64,000 nt of DNA from Anolis sagrei. Its lineage: Eukaryota > Chordata > Lepidosauria > Squamata > Anolidae. Numbering within the stretch: position 1 is the stretch's first letter; each line of letters starts with the position of its first letter. The stretch is from the NCBI RefSeq assembly GCF_037176765.1, contig NC_090022.1, positions 85,509,891 to 85,573,890 of the forward strand, written 5' to 3'. Position numbers and translations under genes: made by a program. Shown one piece after another: positions 34,366 to 46,742 of the stretch. Under the pieces are notes generated by a model. The model searched no databases. It was given only the letters and a program-made list of their open reading frames with translations, and had not been told where the DNA came from.

Positions 34366-35020
34366 ACATATTACATGTGTTAAAAATCTATTACCCATAA
34401 AAGCTGGAATGAGATTTTCAAATGTACATAAAGCTGTGAAGGAAAGGAAACAATGGCTGGTGTAGCTTTTCCACTGGAATTTGATGTGACCTCTCAGTCC
34501 TCATTTCCAACTTCAAGCTCCCCCTCCCCCACTTCTATTGTCTTTCCCTGTCTCTGTTTCCCTTTTTGTGCTATCCATGCCATCCTGTCACAGCAAGTTT
34601 CCCATAGTGAAAACTGTACTGGACTCTTATATATTTAATAGTTGTGTAGAAGAGGAATTTCAGTACATATTTCAGCATTCAGAGAAAGGCAATTGTAAAC
34701 CATCCTAAGAAAACCTCACAATATTTATGGTGTCACCACAAGTCAACAGGCAACATGAACACACATATGCACAAAAATGGCTTGTTATATGGTTGCATGA
34801 CAAGCAACACCTACCTAAATTCCTTCTTTACAAAAATCGTTAGAAGTATAAAAAGCTTCTCCAGTTTTCAATCTGGCAGCCCTGTATGAAAGTCATGTTG
34901 AGTGGAAATGTAATACAGAAATAAAAAAACATTAACATTGTATTTCTTATAAACACAGATACAGAAACAAAATAAGGAGATGATATAAGATTATGGAATG
35001 GTTGGTAACAGACGTTTCCA

Positions 35021-35058
<38 letters not shown>

Positions 35059-36000
35059 AACATGAATGAGAACTTCTGTTTTAGACTAAAAGCAATTTAT
35101 GTATTTCTCCCTGCATTTTTCTTTTTTGCAGTGTATAGCTCCTGAGACTTGGAAAAACTTCAGTGGCAAGAACACCTATAGAGTAATTTTTAAGTTAGCT
35201 GTTTTTCAACAAAATGGTTATAAAATATTAAGTTAGAAAATATGTAATAAGAAAAAGGGTTTGATTTTGATGTTCTGATTTTGAAGGAAACCAGGGAACA
35301 CTGGTTCCCTTAAATATATATATTTAAAAGCTAGAAATAATGTAATCATGAATGCTAATTAAAAATGAGTGAATATTGATAAGGGGCACATTCCGTGTAA
35401 AGAAGACATATATAGAATTACATCCACAGTAATCTGAAAGAGACAATTTGATTTTGGAAATCATGGAAATAGAATAATAATAAAAGCATTGACTGATGAT
35501 ATTCTAGACTTCTACTTTTAGATAGAAACATCAAACATTGTGACTCAATTAGCAATATGGTTCAAAAGTTAAGAGTCCTTTCCCCACACACATTCAGTGA
35601 AGGGAATTGAAAAAAGTATGTGCTGAAATGTCCTAGACTAATAAATCAAATTTCTTGTTTAGACTCTTAATGAGACACTAAGTGAAAGAACATACAAGTG
35701 ACCGGAAAGCTCTTAGCAATATGCTTGCCCCACCCAAGAAATGAACCTTTGACAGTCGGCCTACTATGCATCCACAATTAACTGCCTGATCCCCTTGGTT
35801 TCATAGAAAAGAACCTCAGATTAGCAAATAGTCTTTCATTTTCTTTGTAAGAAAGCTGAGAAGTGACAGTGTGGTCCTCTTGTTTCAGCAATTGTGAGGA
35901 GTCACAGAAATCCAGGAAAGGCAGCAGCCTCCCTAAAAACTTGAAACAATCAAGATCAGTGTTTGCTTTGCCCTCATCCATGCCCATCAGATCCATTATG
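34366..36000. other. Unassigned intergenic DNA with (AT)n
   Basis: An (AT)n tract at 35022-35056. No gene recognised. Confidence 0.45.
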
Positions 36001-37515
36001 AAGCCGGGCTGGATCTATGCAGCTTGAATTGCATTATATGGTCAGGTTAGAATTGTATAATGCAGGATCCTTCCAAACGGCATAAACACTGCTGTTTACA
36101 AGCTGCGTAGAGGCCACTGCAGGCTGCCCTAAGCCTCCTCCTCACTGGGACAGTGACCGGACAGCTCAGCTGTGCGAAGTCATTTTGGCAGTGCTGGACA
36201 TGAATACCGTTTCCCACCGTGCTAGCACCCTGTCCTCCCACAACGGCAGAAAATCCTCCACTGCCAGTGTGGCAAAGACTTCCCTTCCTGATTCTGCATT
36301 ATTCAGAAAGTGGCACAATTAAGATTGTTAGTTGGAACACAGGGACAGCAATTTCCAAGTAAGACCCTTAATAGTGTATGGAGTCATAAACAGTATCTGA
36401 ACAGACATTTCACATATGAAAGCGAGGCATCTGGCTGCTTAAAGATAGAGGAGAGTATCTACAATATCTTTGAACCGAGTAGTAATAAAGCTTCTACTGC
36501 TTTTTTTTCCTCCTGTTTTTATTTTGTTGACCCTCTCATTCTATGGATCAGAGTTGATTTAACAGACTGTTGGATATGCTCCCAGATCAGAGAATATCCC
36601 ACGTCTTTGCCAAGAAATAGGTCTTGGTTCCTTCCAGAAGATGATAATGGGCTCCAAGGTATGTTGCTGTGTTTGTAGTTATCACTGATCATGTTCTGTC
36701 TGCTCTCCAAAACTAGGACTCGGTGATTTGCAAATTCAAATGAATATAACTCTTTTATATTATCAAGCTGTGAGCAATCAATGTATGTGTCTTCTAATCA
36801 CAAGGGTTTAGCTGTATTTGCTTTGACTTTGCTCAAAATTACAACTTTCTTCAAGCCTCCTCTAGTAATTTGTTAATCTATGATTCTGTTTGCTTACTGT
36901 TTTTTTAATGTATGTTCTGATACGCAGCTTCCTTTGCTCTATGTTTTCTGAGAAGTTGGGGGGGGGGGGGCAGCTGCAGATCACATGATCTGATCTGAGA
37001 TTGACTGCTCAGACCCCAGGGCCCATCCAGACAGTACCTTTATCCCAGGAGTTTCTGCAGCAAACAGGAGAGTGGCCAGATGCTATTCCCTGTAAGCCTG
37101 GAAGCAATCCAGGTGTGGGAATATTTTGGGTTTGAGCCGAATATCTGGATCTTCATGTGTCTGTATGTCCATCCAATTGGAAATCATGGGATTTTTTTTA
37201 TCTGGGTTTGTTCCTGAGCTTTAGATGCTTGTTCCTGATTGGTTGGTAGGTAAAAACTTTGCTTGGGTGCCAGAAACTTCTTGAAATGGAGGGTACATTT
37301 TCTCTGGCCAGGACAAAGTTATGGCCCCCTAGTCAATGACATACATCTTTTCAAAAGAAGAGCAATCAGAAACAGTAATGTGCAACCTTGGAACAGCACC
37401 CTGTTGTTTGATGCCACAAGTACACAACCAAATCTGTTTGGACAGATGGCCAGGCAGCCTGGCTCTAAAAATAGTAGATAATGATAAAGTTCTGTTCCTG
37501 GCTTAAAAGTGTGTG
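36001..37515. other. Unassigned intergenic DNA
   Basis: A MITE-like piece with gcattatatgg/ataatgcagga may lie at 36005-36075. A G run at about 36958-36970. The frame at 36310-36678 has no motif. Confidence 0.4.
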
Positions 37516-37519
37516 TTCC

Positions 37520-37784
37520 TATGAGTGCAGCTGGCACACAAGTTTTAACTGTGCAAAAGCTCTCCCGGCCACCGCCGAGACCTGCGGAAGAACTTCATCG
37601 GTGTCGCTGATGGACGATGAAAAGCAGCAGCTCCCCTGGCGGCCAGAAAAAAGTTAAATAGCCTCGATGTATTTGTGTGTTAAACGTTGTTTGTCAAACT
37701 GGCATTGAATGTTTGCCATATATGTGTTGACTGTAATCCGCCCTGAGTCCCCTGCGGGGTGAGAAGGGCGGAATATAAGAACTG

Positions 37785-37823
<39 letters not shown>

Positions 37824-38795
37824 ATTCCAGGCTACCGTGGTCGACGGTATTGAAGGTCACTGAAAGGTACAGCAGAACCAACAGGGACACACACCCCCTG
37901 TTGAGCTCCCGGCGTAGATCATCCACTAAGGCAACCAAGGCTGTCTCAGTAGCATGTCCCGGCCTAAAGCCAGACTGTGCCAGATCTAAATAAGCCGTGT
38001 CTTCCAAGAATACTTGGAGTTGCGAGGCCACCACACGTTTCAGGACTTTGCCCAAGAAGGGAACATTGGAAACAGACCGAAAGTTGTCCAGTGATGGTTT
38101 TTCAACAGCAGTTTTATTATAGCTTGTTTTAAGCTCGCTGGAATCTTGCCTTCCCACAGGGAGGCATTAACCACCACCTTCACCCACTTGGCCAATCCCC
38201 CTCTGGCCTCCTTTAGAAGCCAGGATGGGCAGGGGTCTAGGATGCATGTGGTTGCTCTCGCTCCTCCAAGAATCTTGTCGAGATCCTCAAGATGAACCAA
38301 TTGAAATGAATCCATCAAAACTGGACAAGTAGGTGGTCTCGTTACATCCTCAGAGACTGCCGTTTACATGGTGTCAAAGCCTGAGCGGATCGAAGCAACT
38401 ATGTCTGCAAAGAACTGAGCAAATGCTTCACAGTGGGCTGCCAAGTCGACAGGGGACCCGTCTTGCGAAACAGGGTTCAACAACCCTCTGACTATTCGAA
38501 ACAGCTCAGCCGGACGGTTTTTTGCAGACGCAAGATTGGCCAAATAGAAAGAGTTTTTTGCGGCCTCTATTGCCACATCATATGCCCTTAGATAAAGGCA
38601 TAGGCGTGTTTGGTTAGACTTGCTAGGCTTTTTCCGCCACACGCACTCTAGTCTCCTCTTTGTTCGCTTCATCGCTGCCAACTCCTCAGTAAACCAAGGA
38701 GATGGTTTAGCTCGGCAACTTAAGAGGGGACGTTCTGGAGCGATCTGGATGACATGGCTTTTCCTCCTGTATATTTGCTTTAACAAAGTTCCCCC
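37520..38795 (-). mobile_element. L2-like LINE, interrupted by a SINE tail
   Basis: Minus-strand frames give PWFTEELAAMKRTKRRLE and ELFRIVRGLLNPV (the pre-reverse-transcriptase linker, 38364-38786), DLDKILGG-like to FPSWAKS (38040-38318), then SNVPFLGKVLKRVVASQLQ, DLAQSGFRPGHATETALVAL and LLVLLYLSVTFNTVDHG (37826-38157). A further piece, AGRAFAQLKL-like, lies at 37520-37583. The copy is frameshifted in several places, and its 5' and 3' ends are missing. Confidence 0.82.
37584..37826 (+). repeat. SINE with L2-type tail inserted in the L2-like LINE
   Basis: + strand body cttcatcggtgtcgctgatg, end ccgccctgagtcccctgcgg and an (AAAT)n tail to about 37826, opposite in orientation to the LINE around it. 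LINE sequence on the two sides is not contiguous, so some target DNA was lost. Confidence 0.7.
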
Positions 38796-38799
38796 TGGT

Positions 38800-40062
38800 T
38801 CTCTGAAAACTATTTACTGTGTTCTTTCCCAAAGAGATTCATGTGTATCTTTTCTGAGTTTTAAATAACTCTATAGTTATACTATAGAAGGAATCCCTTA
38901 TTCAAGGAGAAGATTTTGCACCATTGATAATAAATCATACCTCACATAAATAAAGCACTGAGAGAAAAATCTAGGTTTGTTTAGCAGGGGAGAGGGGAGA
39001 GAAACTGTTTGAAATGGCCCATAATGGCTGGGCCAGAGTAAACCTCACATCCATGTAGCTCTGAATTTTTTGGGTAGGTTTGAATGTTTTCAAAGGCGTT
39101 TCGTTCATTTTTTATTTGTGTTTCTGACTTACCCAGACTCTTTAATCAAAGGCCCAATAAAAAAGTAGGGGGAGTTGCACATTGGCAGGGTGAACGGAAG
39201 CCCTTAAAGATCTAAGGCCAGGAGATCAATGGTCCCTGCAATTTAGGTCTGGACCCTGTTGCCCTGTTAGGTCAGTCTTGCTGTAAGGAAGGCGATATGG
39301 GACTTATTAAACCCTTTTCATACATTCATCTTGACTTCATGTTAGGTGGGATGGGAGGTTAAAAGGGTGTGGGGAGAAGAGGGGAAGGGAACCAACTGCC
39401 CATGCAAACAGCTCACACAACATTTTGCCTTGCACAGAGCTTTCATTGTAAAGGCCAAGAGTTCTGCTTTCAATAATCCTGCTGCTAATAATGCCCCATT
39501 GAGTCCAAAGAGAAAGACAGCATTGAATCACTATAGGACTGTATTTCCAATGAAGAGTTAATTTTTTTAAAATGTTGGCATAGAATCATACCATGTGGCC
39601 CATATGGTATATCAGGGCATCTGAGAAACATGTGCCACCAATCTGTGTGACTTGTCAATGTTCATAGGTTTTTTATAAGGCAGAACACAAACACTCACAA
39701 ATGTGCAGGTTGGGGGTACAATGTACGCCAAGAATGTGGGTTTGATTTTTGCCCCAGGCCACATGATTTTATTTTGTTTTTAAATACATAATCTTAAACA
39801 TGTGGTTAGATATGTGTGTTAGCTAGGGACACTTTACCAAAAGGCATGGAAGAGTTTGGCCTTGTGCATCAATAAGCTGAACAGAAATTAATATAGATCC
39901 AATGAAGGACAAGGAACTAGTTTTGCAGATGGGATTCAGTATCTGGGTTGCCTGCTCAGTGGAATCAGCATTGCTTCATAATAGACTAGCTGGGAAAACC
40001 TAGATTATATAAACTTTAATACAGTCAATATATCAAGCAAACGGGGGAAATATGTAAGATTC
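38800..40062. other. Unassigned intergenic DNA
   Basis: Nothing recognised. Confidence 0.45.
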
Positions 40063-40064
40063 TG

Positions 40065-40202
40065 CACCCCTCCACATAGCCGTATAACCCAGAATATCAA
40101 GGCAGATAATCCACAATATCTGCTTTGAATTGGATTATCCGTGTCCACACTGCCATATAATCCAGTCCAATGTGGATTTTATAGCTGTGTAGAAGGGGCC
40201 TT
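40065..40202. mobile_element. MITE with GGCCCCTTCTACACTGCC ends
   Basis: Starts with the diverged cacccctccacatagcc and ends agctgtgtagaaggggcc; the interior repeats the aatccaatgtggatttt palindrome. Same family as 11293-11442. Confidence 0.75.
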
Positions 40203-40257
40203 CGTTATATTGTGCAAAGGGCCTGTAAACTCTCGTACCATGTTGCTGGTTTTTTTT

Positions 40258-40392
40258 TATTTATCCCAATGCTATAGAATCATAGGAGTTGCTGGTGCCT
40301 AACCAAGCTACAACATTCATGATTCCATAGCATTGAGCCATGGCAGTTAAAGTAGTGTCAAACTGCATTAATTCTAGAGTGTAGGTGCACTA
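40258..40392. mobile_element. MITE, right half (CATGGCAGTTAAAGTAGTGT family)
   Basis: Contains gattccatagcattgagcc and caaactgcattaattct, with an opposite-strand echo ccaatgctatagaatcatag at the start. Same family as 46577-46740 and the MITE in the 51-kb SINE. Confidence 0.7.
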
Positions 40393-42885
40393 TGAGTCAC
40401 AAAATTGCAGTAGACCTTTCATTTTCAGATTTTTTCCCTTCAAGCACACAAAATAGAAATGGCTGCTATAAATCCCCCTGATCCAGTGCATATCTGCACT
40501 GATCACTTAATATGGAAAAACCACCAACCAGCTCCATGGTGGCTAAATGCCATGCAGAGCTGATCTAGGGCAACACGACATAAGGAAACCTTAATGCAGC
40601 CTTCTCCCACATTAACCAAAGTTAAGGGATGTGCTTAATTTGACTAAGAATACAGAGTATTGGTTCCATGACAGAACCCACTACAACTGTTTTCACTGCC
40701 ATCTAATGTTACCTGGGTTTGCGTGGCCCAGGGACCTGGGATGGCACTTACTGTCTCCTCCTGTTCTCTATGTCCCCTTTTGTGCTCTGTGTTGCAGTGG
40801 TCTCCAGCTGTTACGTGTGTCTCACTTGAAAGCTATAACTTCTAGTGATGCTGGCCAGGGTAACAGAGAGATTGGGAGGAGGAAGAGTGATGGACTGGTA
40901 GGACCCATGTCATGGTCATAGACTGCAGCAATATGGAATAGGAGTGGATGGTAAGGATGACCATTCAGTGGTGCTGAACTGTGATTTCTAAGGGGATCTC
41001 AACAATCTGGAAGGCTTGGTATTCCAATCCCAAGAAAAGGCTCATCAGCCTTTTCTTGGGAAAAGCTTGTTTCTGCCCTGCTCTCCCACCTCTGCACATC
41101 ATGGCAGTGTAGACACTCGGGCACAAAAGAGCAAGAACCCATAATGAAGTATTTCTTAAAGCACATTATGTCGCTTATCAGTCATGCTATCTATTTTTTT
41201 ATAAATAGCAGAAAAACTCACACGAGGCACAAATTGAAAAATTGTTACTTAATTTTCAAATAGCTCCACAAATCCCATTTGTGTGAAATGTACTTATTCA
41301 ACTATTAAAAATATAGTCTGGAAATGTAGAAAAGAGTCTGTGATGTCTGGCATTTTGCCATTAATCCCATTACACCATCATCTGGAGTTTCATTTAGAAA
41401 GGGAAAAATGTAAAGTAAAATATTTTGATAAAGTAGGATGAAGTAAATTGTGAGGTTTTCATAATGATGCCCAACCACTTCCATAGGATCTGTGGAAGAG
41501 GCAACATACGGATTAGAATATTAAGTTAGCTTACATAGTGTAAGGTTGGTAATATTGTCAAGCAACCACATATTAAAATATATGCTTTCCTAAAGCTTAC
41601 CATATTTCCAATTCTATTAGATACCACAGATGGCTATATTAAGGAATTTGTCTCCTTTTCGTGCACTAGATTCATTGATCTTGATAGGTGTCCTTCGGAT
41701 GGTTGCAGAAGGATTTGGGAGACTGACTGGGGCATTTGTAAACATAAGAAGAAGTGGGATAGTATGTTAAACAAATTCCTGGCTTTGATAAGGAAAGATG
41801 CATTTTTGAAAACTGTTAATGGCATTTGACTTCCATGAAAATAGACATTACACATTCAGGGTAAAATTTCAATGTTTATCGCTTGTCTGTAACAACATGC
41901 CTAAATTTTGGAACACAGTTTGCTTTGAAATAAATTATATTAATGTAATAGAGCAGAGCAAAATAAAGCACCATGACCATCTTCAAATTCTTACTGTTGA
42001 CATAATGATAAAGAAGCATTGACCTTAATTTCCAGTTGATGTATCTAAATATAATATAATGATATAATATAATATAATGATAATTAAAGTGTAGTAAAAC
42101 TCAATTCAGCTTCCCTTTCGAAAAAGATACAGAAGAGCTTTGGTGATAATATCTGGAAAACAGAATGCAGGGAAGAATTAGGAGTTCTCGAAAGTGGTTT
42201 AAAAGTCAAATATCTGAAATTTGAAGAAATGAATACACACTTAACATGTTATCCAGCTTGGCCCATTGTCCATTAATATTGAAGACTACACAAGCAGCCT
42301 TTTGAAACCAGTGTTTCAGTTATTCTGCATAGTATGCATTCCAGTGGTTTCCTTTTCCTTTTCTTTTACAAACAACTGACTTTTGAAGGTGGCATTTTAG
42401 ACAAGGCAATGCATCAAGAGGCATGAACCACACAGCTCTGGTGAAAATATGAACTCTAAGAAGGAAATATATTAACTGGATAAAAATTAAATGAGGGAAA
42501 AATCAAAGTCAAGCATAGTTATTTCTATCAGTGTAACATCAAATTTAAAATGTCCATCCTGCTAGCTGTGAAAGAGTTAATCTTTGGAACATTATGAAGC
42601 ATGTGTAGAAAAAACAAGGAAGATATTACAATAGACTAGGAGGCTGAATGCTGAATTAATCAGCTGATAACAGTGAGGTATAAATATAGCAGACACCATT
42701 TGTTCTGTCTTTTTCTCTTCTGCTAACGTGTGTTATTGCAATGAATGAAATGTAAATAAAGACTACAGCTGCTGCTGAAGCAGAAACAACTGTCTGAAGA
42801 AGCAAGTTGGCCAGCAAATTGCATTGAAAATTTCAGCATTCATTTGTTGTATTTCTGAGCTGCATTTTTTTCTAGGAAAAGGAAG
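40393..42885. other. Unassigned intergenic DNA
   Basis: AT-rich. A short ATAAT-rich low-complexity tract near 42045-42085. No gene recognised. Confidence 0.45.
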
Positions 42886-42889
42886 ATGT

Positions 42890-43180
42890 AGAATCCAAGG
42901 TTTATAGATTCTTACAGTTAGAAGGGGTTGTAAGAGCCATCTAGTCTCACTTCATACCATGCAGGAATGGACAACTAACACACACTGAAAGATTCCCAGT
43001 CAGCTTCTGTTTCAAGACATAGAAAGAGGAAGAATCCACCACCAGGCAGTTTATTTCACTGCCAAATAGATCTTACAATAAATAAGTTCTTCCCAGTAGT
43101 GACATGGAATCTCTTTTCTTGTATTTTCAATCCATTGCTTTGAGTTCTTGTCTTTGGGGTAACAGAAAACCCACCTTGCT
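42890..43180 (-). repeat. Old CR1 LINE 3' fragment
   Basis: Collinear with the 22.8-kb CR1 but much diverged: agttagaaggggttgtaaga, gccatctagtctcac, agaatccaccaccaggcag, agttcttcccagtag, gacatggaatctc and caatccattgctttgagttc. Confidence 0.72.
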
Positions 43181-43334
43181 TCATGAATTTGCTCAACAAA
43201 TTTCACCACATAAATGTATACTCAGTAAATTATATACCTTGATTATATCTATTGGTATGTTCACATATTATGTTGATATACTTTTTGTTGATGTCATTAT
43301 TTTCCCTTAAATTGGCTTCAATTTATTATGTCCC

Positions 43335-43690
43335 AATAAATGAGAGACCTCCATGAGGCTTGGCGACCAATAGCCCAGTCATGCAAAATCAAGACTGTGA
43401 CTTCTTTGATTGAATCAATCACCTGTAAAGCGGCCTTCTATCTTCCTATTGCTTTCCACATATTATTACTTTTTCCAGTGAGTCATGTGATTTCAGGATA
43501 TGCCCAAGATGTGGCAGTCTTAGGGTAGTCATTTTGACTTCTAGTGAAAGTTCAGAATTGATTTTATTTGAATGCATTCATTTGCCTTTTAGGCACTCCA
43601 TGGCATCCATAGAACTCTCCTTCAGCGCCCTATTTCCCAGTCAGCTTTCTGATGTCCTGCAAACCATTTCCCTATAGTAGTTGAAGAGTA
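43335..43690 (-). repeat. Decayed RTE-like LINE fragment
   Basis: Contains gagagacctccatgaggctt, gtgacttctttgattgaatc, ccagtgagtcatgtg and 'tagtcattttgacttctag', phrases of an RTE-like LINE C-terminal region read in reverse. Heavily mutated; the clade is uncertain. Confidence 0.5.
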
Positions 43691-44243
43691 TTTCTCTTAC
43701 TCTTCTGCTAATAACAGCTTTATGCATAAAGTTGGGGATATGCAAGGGTCATGACAATTTATTAAGAGAATTAGGAGAAGTGCAAAATAATGTAAATCTT
43801 TCTCATTGACTCTTGACATAGAGGCTTGGACAGCAGTAAGAAACTGGCCGCTCACACCTCTTCCCTCCTTGGCATTTTTCATTTTACAGACATTAATGGA
43901 TATGTGTTGGTTGGCAGAATGAAGCATTATAAAGGCAAAATGGGAATTGCAAGAGGGGCAAACAAGTATATTATTCTGAGCTCAATCGTTACTGCAAAGT
44001 GCGATAAAATATACAGCTACTGTATTGATTCAAGCACCCATGTCTTGACAATATTTTTCAATCCAAAAAACAAACCTTGATTTTGCCATTTTGTGTAAGG
44101 GGCATCATTTTACATTGTATATAATGAGGCATGAGCATCCTGGGATTTTGATATCCACAGAGTTTCTGGAACCAAATCCCAGCAGAAACCAAGACCTCAC
44201 TGTACTGTATTAAACAATAATAATTTTAATATGCTGGTATATA

Positions 44244-44960
44244 GAATCATAAAATCATAGAGTTGGAAAAGACCTCATGGGCCATCCAGTCCAACCCCCT
44301 GCCAAGAAGCAGGAAAATTGCATTCAAAGCACCCCTGACAGATGGCCATCCAGCCTCTGTTTAAAAGCTTCCAAAGAAGGAGCCTCCATCACACTCCGGG
44401 GCAGAGAGTTCCACTGCTGAACGCCTCTCAGTTAGGCAGTTCTTCCTCATGTTCAGATGGAATCTCCTTTCTTGTAGTTTGAAGCCATTGTTCCGTGTCC
44501 TAGTCTCCAGGGAAGCAGAAAACAAGCTTGCTCTCTCATCCCTATGACTTCCTCTCACATATTTATACATGGCTATCATGTCTCCTCTCAGCCTTCTCTT
44601 CTTCAGGCTAAACATGGCCAGCTCCTTAAACCACTCCTCGTGGGGCTTGTTCTCCAGACCCTTGATCATTTTAGTCACCCTCCTCTGGACAGATTCCAGC
44701 TTGTCAATATCTCTCTTGAATTGTGGTGCCCAGAATTGGACACAATATTCCAGGTGTGGTCTAACCAAGGCAGAATAGAGGGGTAGCATGACTTCCCTGG
44801 ATCTAGACACTATACTCCTATTGATGCAGGCTAAAATCCCATTGGCTTTTTTTTGCCGCCGCATCACATTCTTGGCTCATGTTTAACTTGTTGTCCATGA
44901 GGACCCCAATATCTTTTTCACACGTACTGCTCTCGAGCCAGTCATCCCCCATTCTGTATA
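44244..44960 (-). mobile_element. CR1 LINE, 5'-truncated copy
   Basis: About 715 bp, collinear with the 22.8-kb CR1. The 3' end tagaatcataaaatcatag is followed by the C-terminal reverse-transcriptase frame (44361-44867: [20 protein letters not shown] through [14 protein letters not shown]). Only one [10 protein letters not shown] unit is present here. A frame change near each end; dead copy. Confidence 0.93.
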
Positions 44961-46057
44961 AACTATACTGTTGGTGTAAGTTGTCATATCAGAGAGCAGC
45001 AGTGTAGCATTTTGGGTCCACCCAAATCAGAGCTGAATTCCTTGAAATGACCAGTTTAGAAAGGTCACTTTTTGGGGCAAATAACTGCCAGAATCTCCCA
45101 GGCAGCATGCAGATTCTTGGGGCAGCAGTCCAAAAAATAATATTTCCAGTTTTTGTCAAGTCTTGTCAAAAGCTGGTACGAATAATACCCCACCACTTGT
45201 TGTCTAGCAACGGCTGTCAAAAGAACAAGATGGGGGGCAGAATTAAATTATCCAGCAGCTCAGCGAAAAGAGGCCAGGGCATATTCTTGATTGTCACAAT
45301 GATGATGATGAGTAACATAAGGCTGCATTCCCCACATAGCATTGTTTCCTGGCAATGTCTGGGGTAAAACAGGAAAATGCTGACACTTGCTGCAATTATG
45401 GCTTGACCTGTCACTGTGATTTGATGGGATGATTGTAACACTGTGAGCCCATCATTTGACAGATCTCCATTCTGTCACTGAGAACCCTGGGGATTATATA
45501 ATGCTTTTTCTGTGAGCCATCCAGGGCATTCATTTGTATTAACCTCAGTAATTAACTGTGTTATGGAGAGCAGAATTATTATCTGTGATATTATCATAAG
45601 ACAGATGGAAAGTGATACATTGAAGGATAAACCAATAAAATAGTGGAGGGGAAAAGATTTACTGCAAAATTGGAAGACTTATGAAGTTGCAGTCTGGCTT
45701 GTGCTATGTATTTTTAATAGTTGTACTTGACGGGGGATAATGAAGAATGAAGAATGGTAGAAGCATCAGTGGCAACAACCATTTTTACCTGTTTCAGCTA
45801 CCTCACATTATTTATTTGTTGCTGCTGTGAATATTGTCATGTAATTAGAGTAATCCTCCCCGAAGCAGATTTCAGTAAAATAAAATCTCATAAACTCTAA
45901 CATGTATATTTTCATTGATGTATGAAAAAGAGTTCCTGGCTGCTTTGATCCTGGGGAGAGAGTCACCTTGTTCAGATCTTAACTTCTACACTTGTATGAA
46001 GAATACGCCATGTTTCTCCTCACTGTCCCTTGTTCCTGACATCAAATCCCTTGGCTA
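44961..46057. other. Unassigned intergenic DNA
   Basis: A possible old MITE near 44990-45200 (ttttggggcaaataactgcc). No gene recognised. Confidence 0.4.
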
Positions 46058-46510
46058 GAGCCCCTTCCATACAGCTGAATAAAATCCCACATTATCTGCT
46101 TTCAACTGTAATATATTGCAGTGTGGACTCAGATAACCCAGTTCAAAGCAGATATTGTGGGGTTTTCTGCCTCAATGGAGCCCCCGGTGGCACAGTGGGT
46201 TAAACTGCTGAGCTGCTGAACTTGTTGACCAAAAAGTCACAGGTTCAAATCTGGGGAGTGGGGTGAGCTCCTGCTGTTACCTCCAGCTTCTGCCTACCTA
46301 GCAGTTCTAAAACATGCAAATGTGAGTAGATCAGTAGGTACCGCTCCGGCTGGAAGGTAACAACGCTCCATGCAGTCATGGCGGCCACATGACTTTGGAG
46401 GTGTCAACGGACAATGCCGCCTCTTCGGAGAGGGACACAACTGGAATTATGTCAAGGGAAAACCTTTTACCTTTACCTTTCTGCTTTAATATTCTGTGTG
46501 GAAGGGCCCT
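46058..46510. mobile_element. MITE (GCCCCTTC ends) interrupted by a SINE
   Basis: Left part gagccccttccatacagctg to about 46170 and right part ctgctttaatattctgtgtg to ggaagggccct resume the same MITE family as 11293-11442 on either side of a type B SINE. Confidence 0.8.
46171..46478 (+). repeat. tRNA-derived SINE, type B, nested in a MITE
   Basis: Near full length: gagcccccggtggcacagtg, ggttcaaatctgggg, tgagtagatcagtagg, ggcggccacatgactttgg and tgtcaagggaaaacc. The flanking tttctgcc / tttctgct look like its target duplication. Confidence 0.88.
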
Positions 46511-46576
46511 GGGTTTGCCAAGGAAACACTGCTTCCAGGTCATGAAAGTTTGAGGCCAAACCCCAAGACCTAGCGG

Positions 46577-46742
46577 GCCTCTACACTGTAGAATTAATGC
46601 AGTGTGACATCACTTTAAGTGCTATGGAATCACGGGAGTTGTAGCTTTACATATTCTTTAGCCTTCTCTAACAAATAGTGTGGATGCCTCACCAAACTAC
46701 AAACCCCAAGATTTCAGTTCACTTGGTGAGACTTCACATAGA
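46577..46742. mobile_element. MITE, left half (CTACACTGTAGAATTAATGC family)
   Basis: Reads ctctacactgtagaattaat then gctatggaatcacgggag and ttagccttctctaacaaa. Same family as 40258-40392. Confidence 0.7.
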
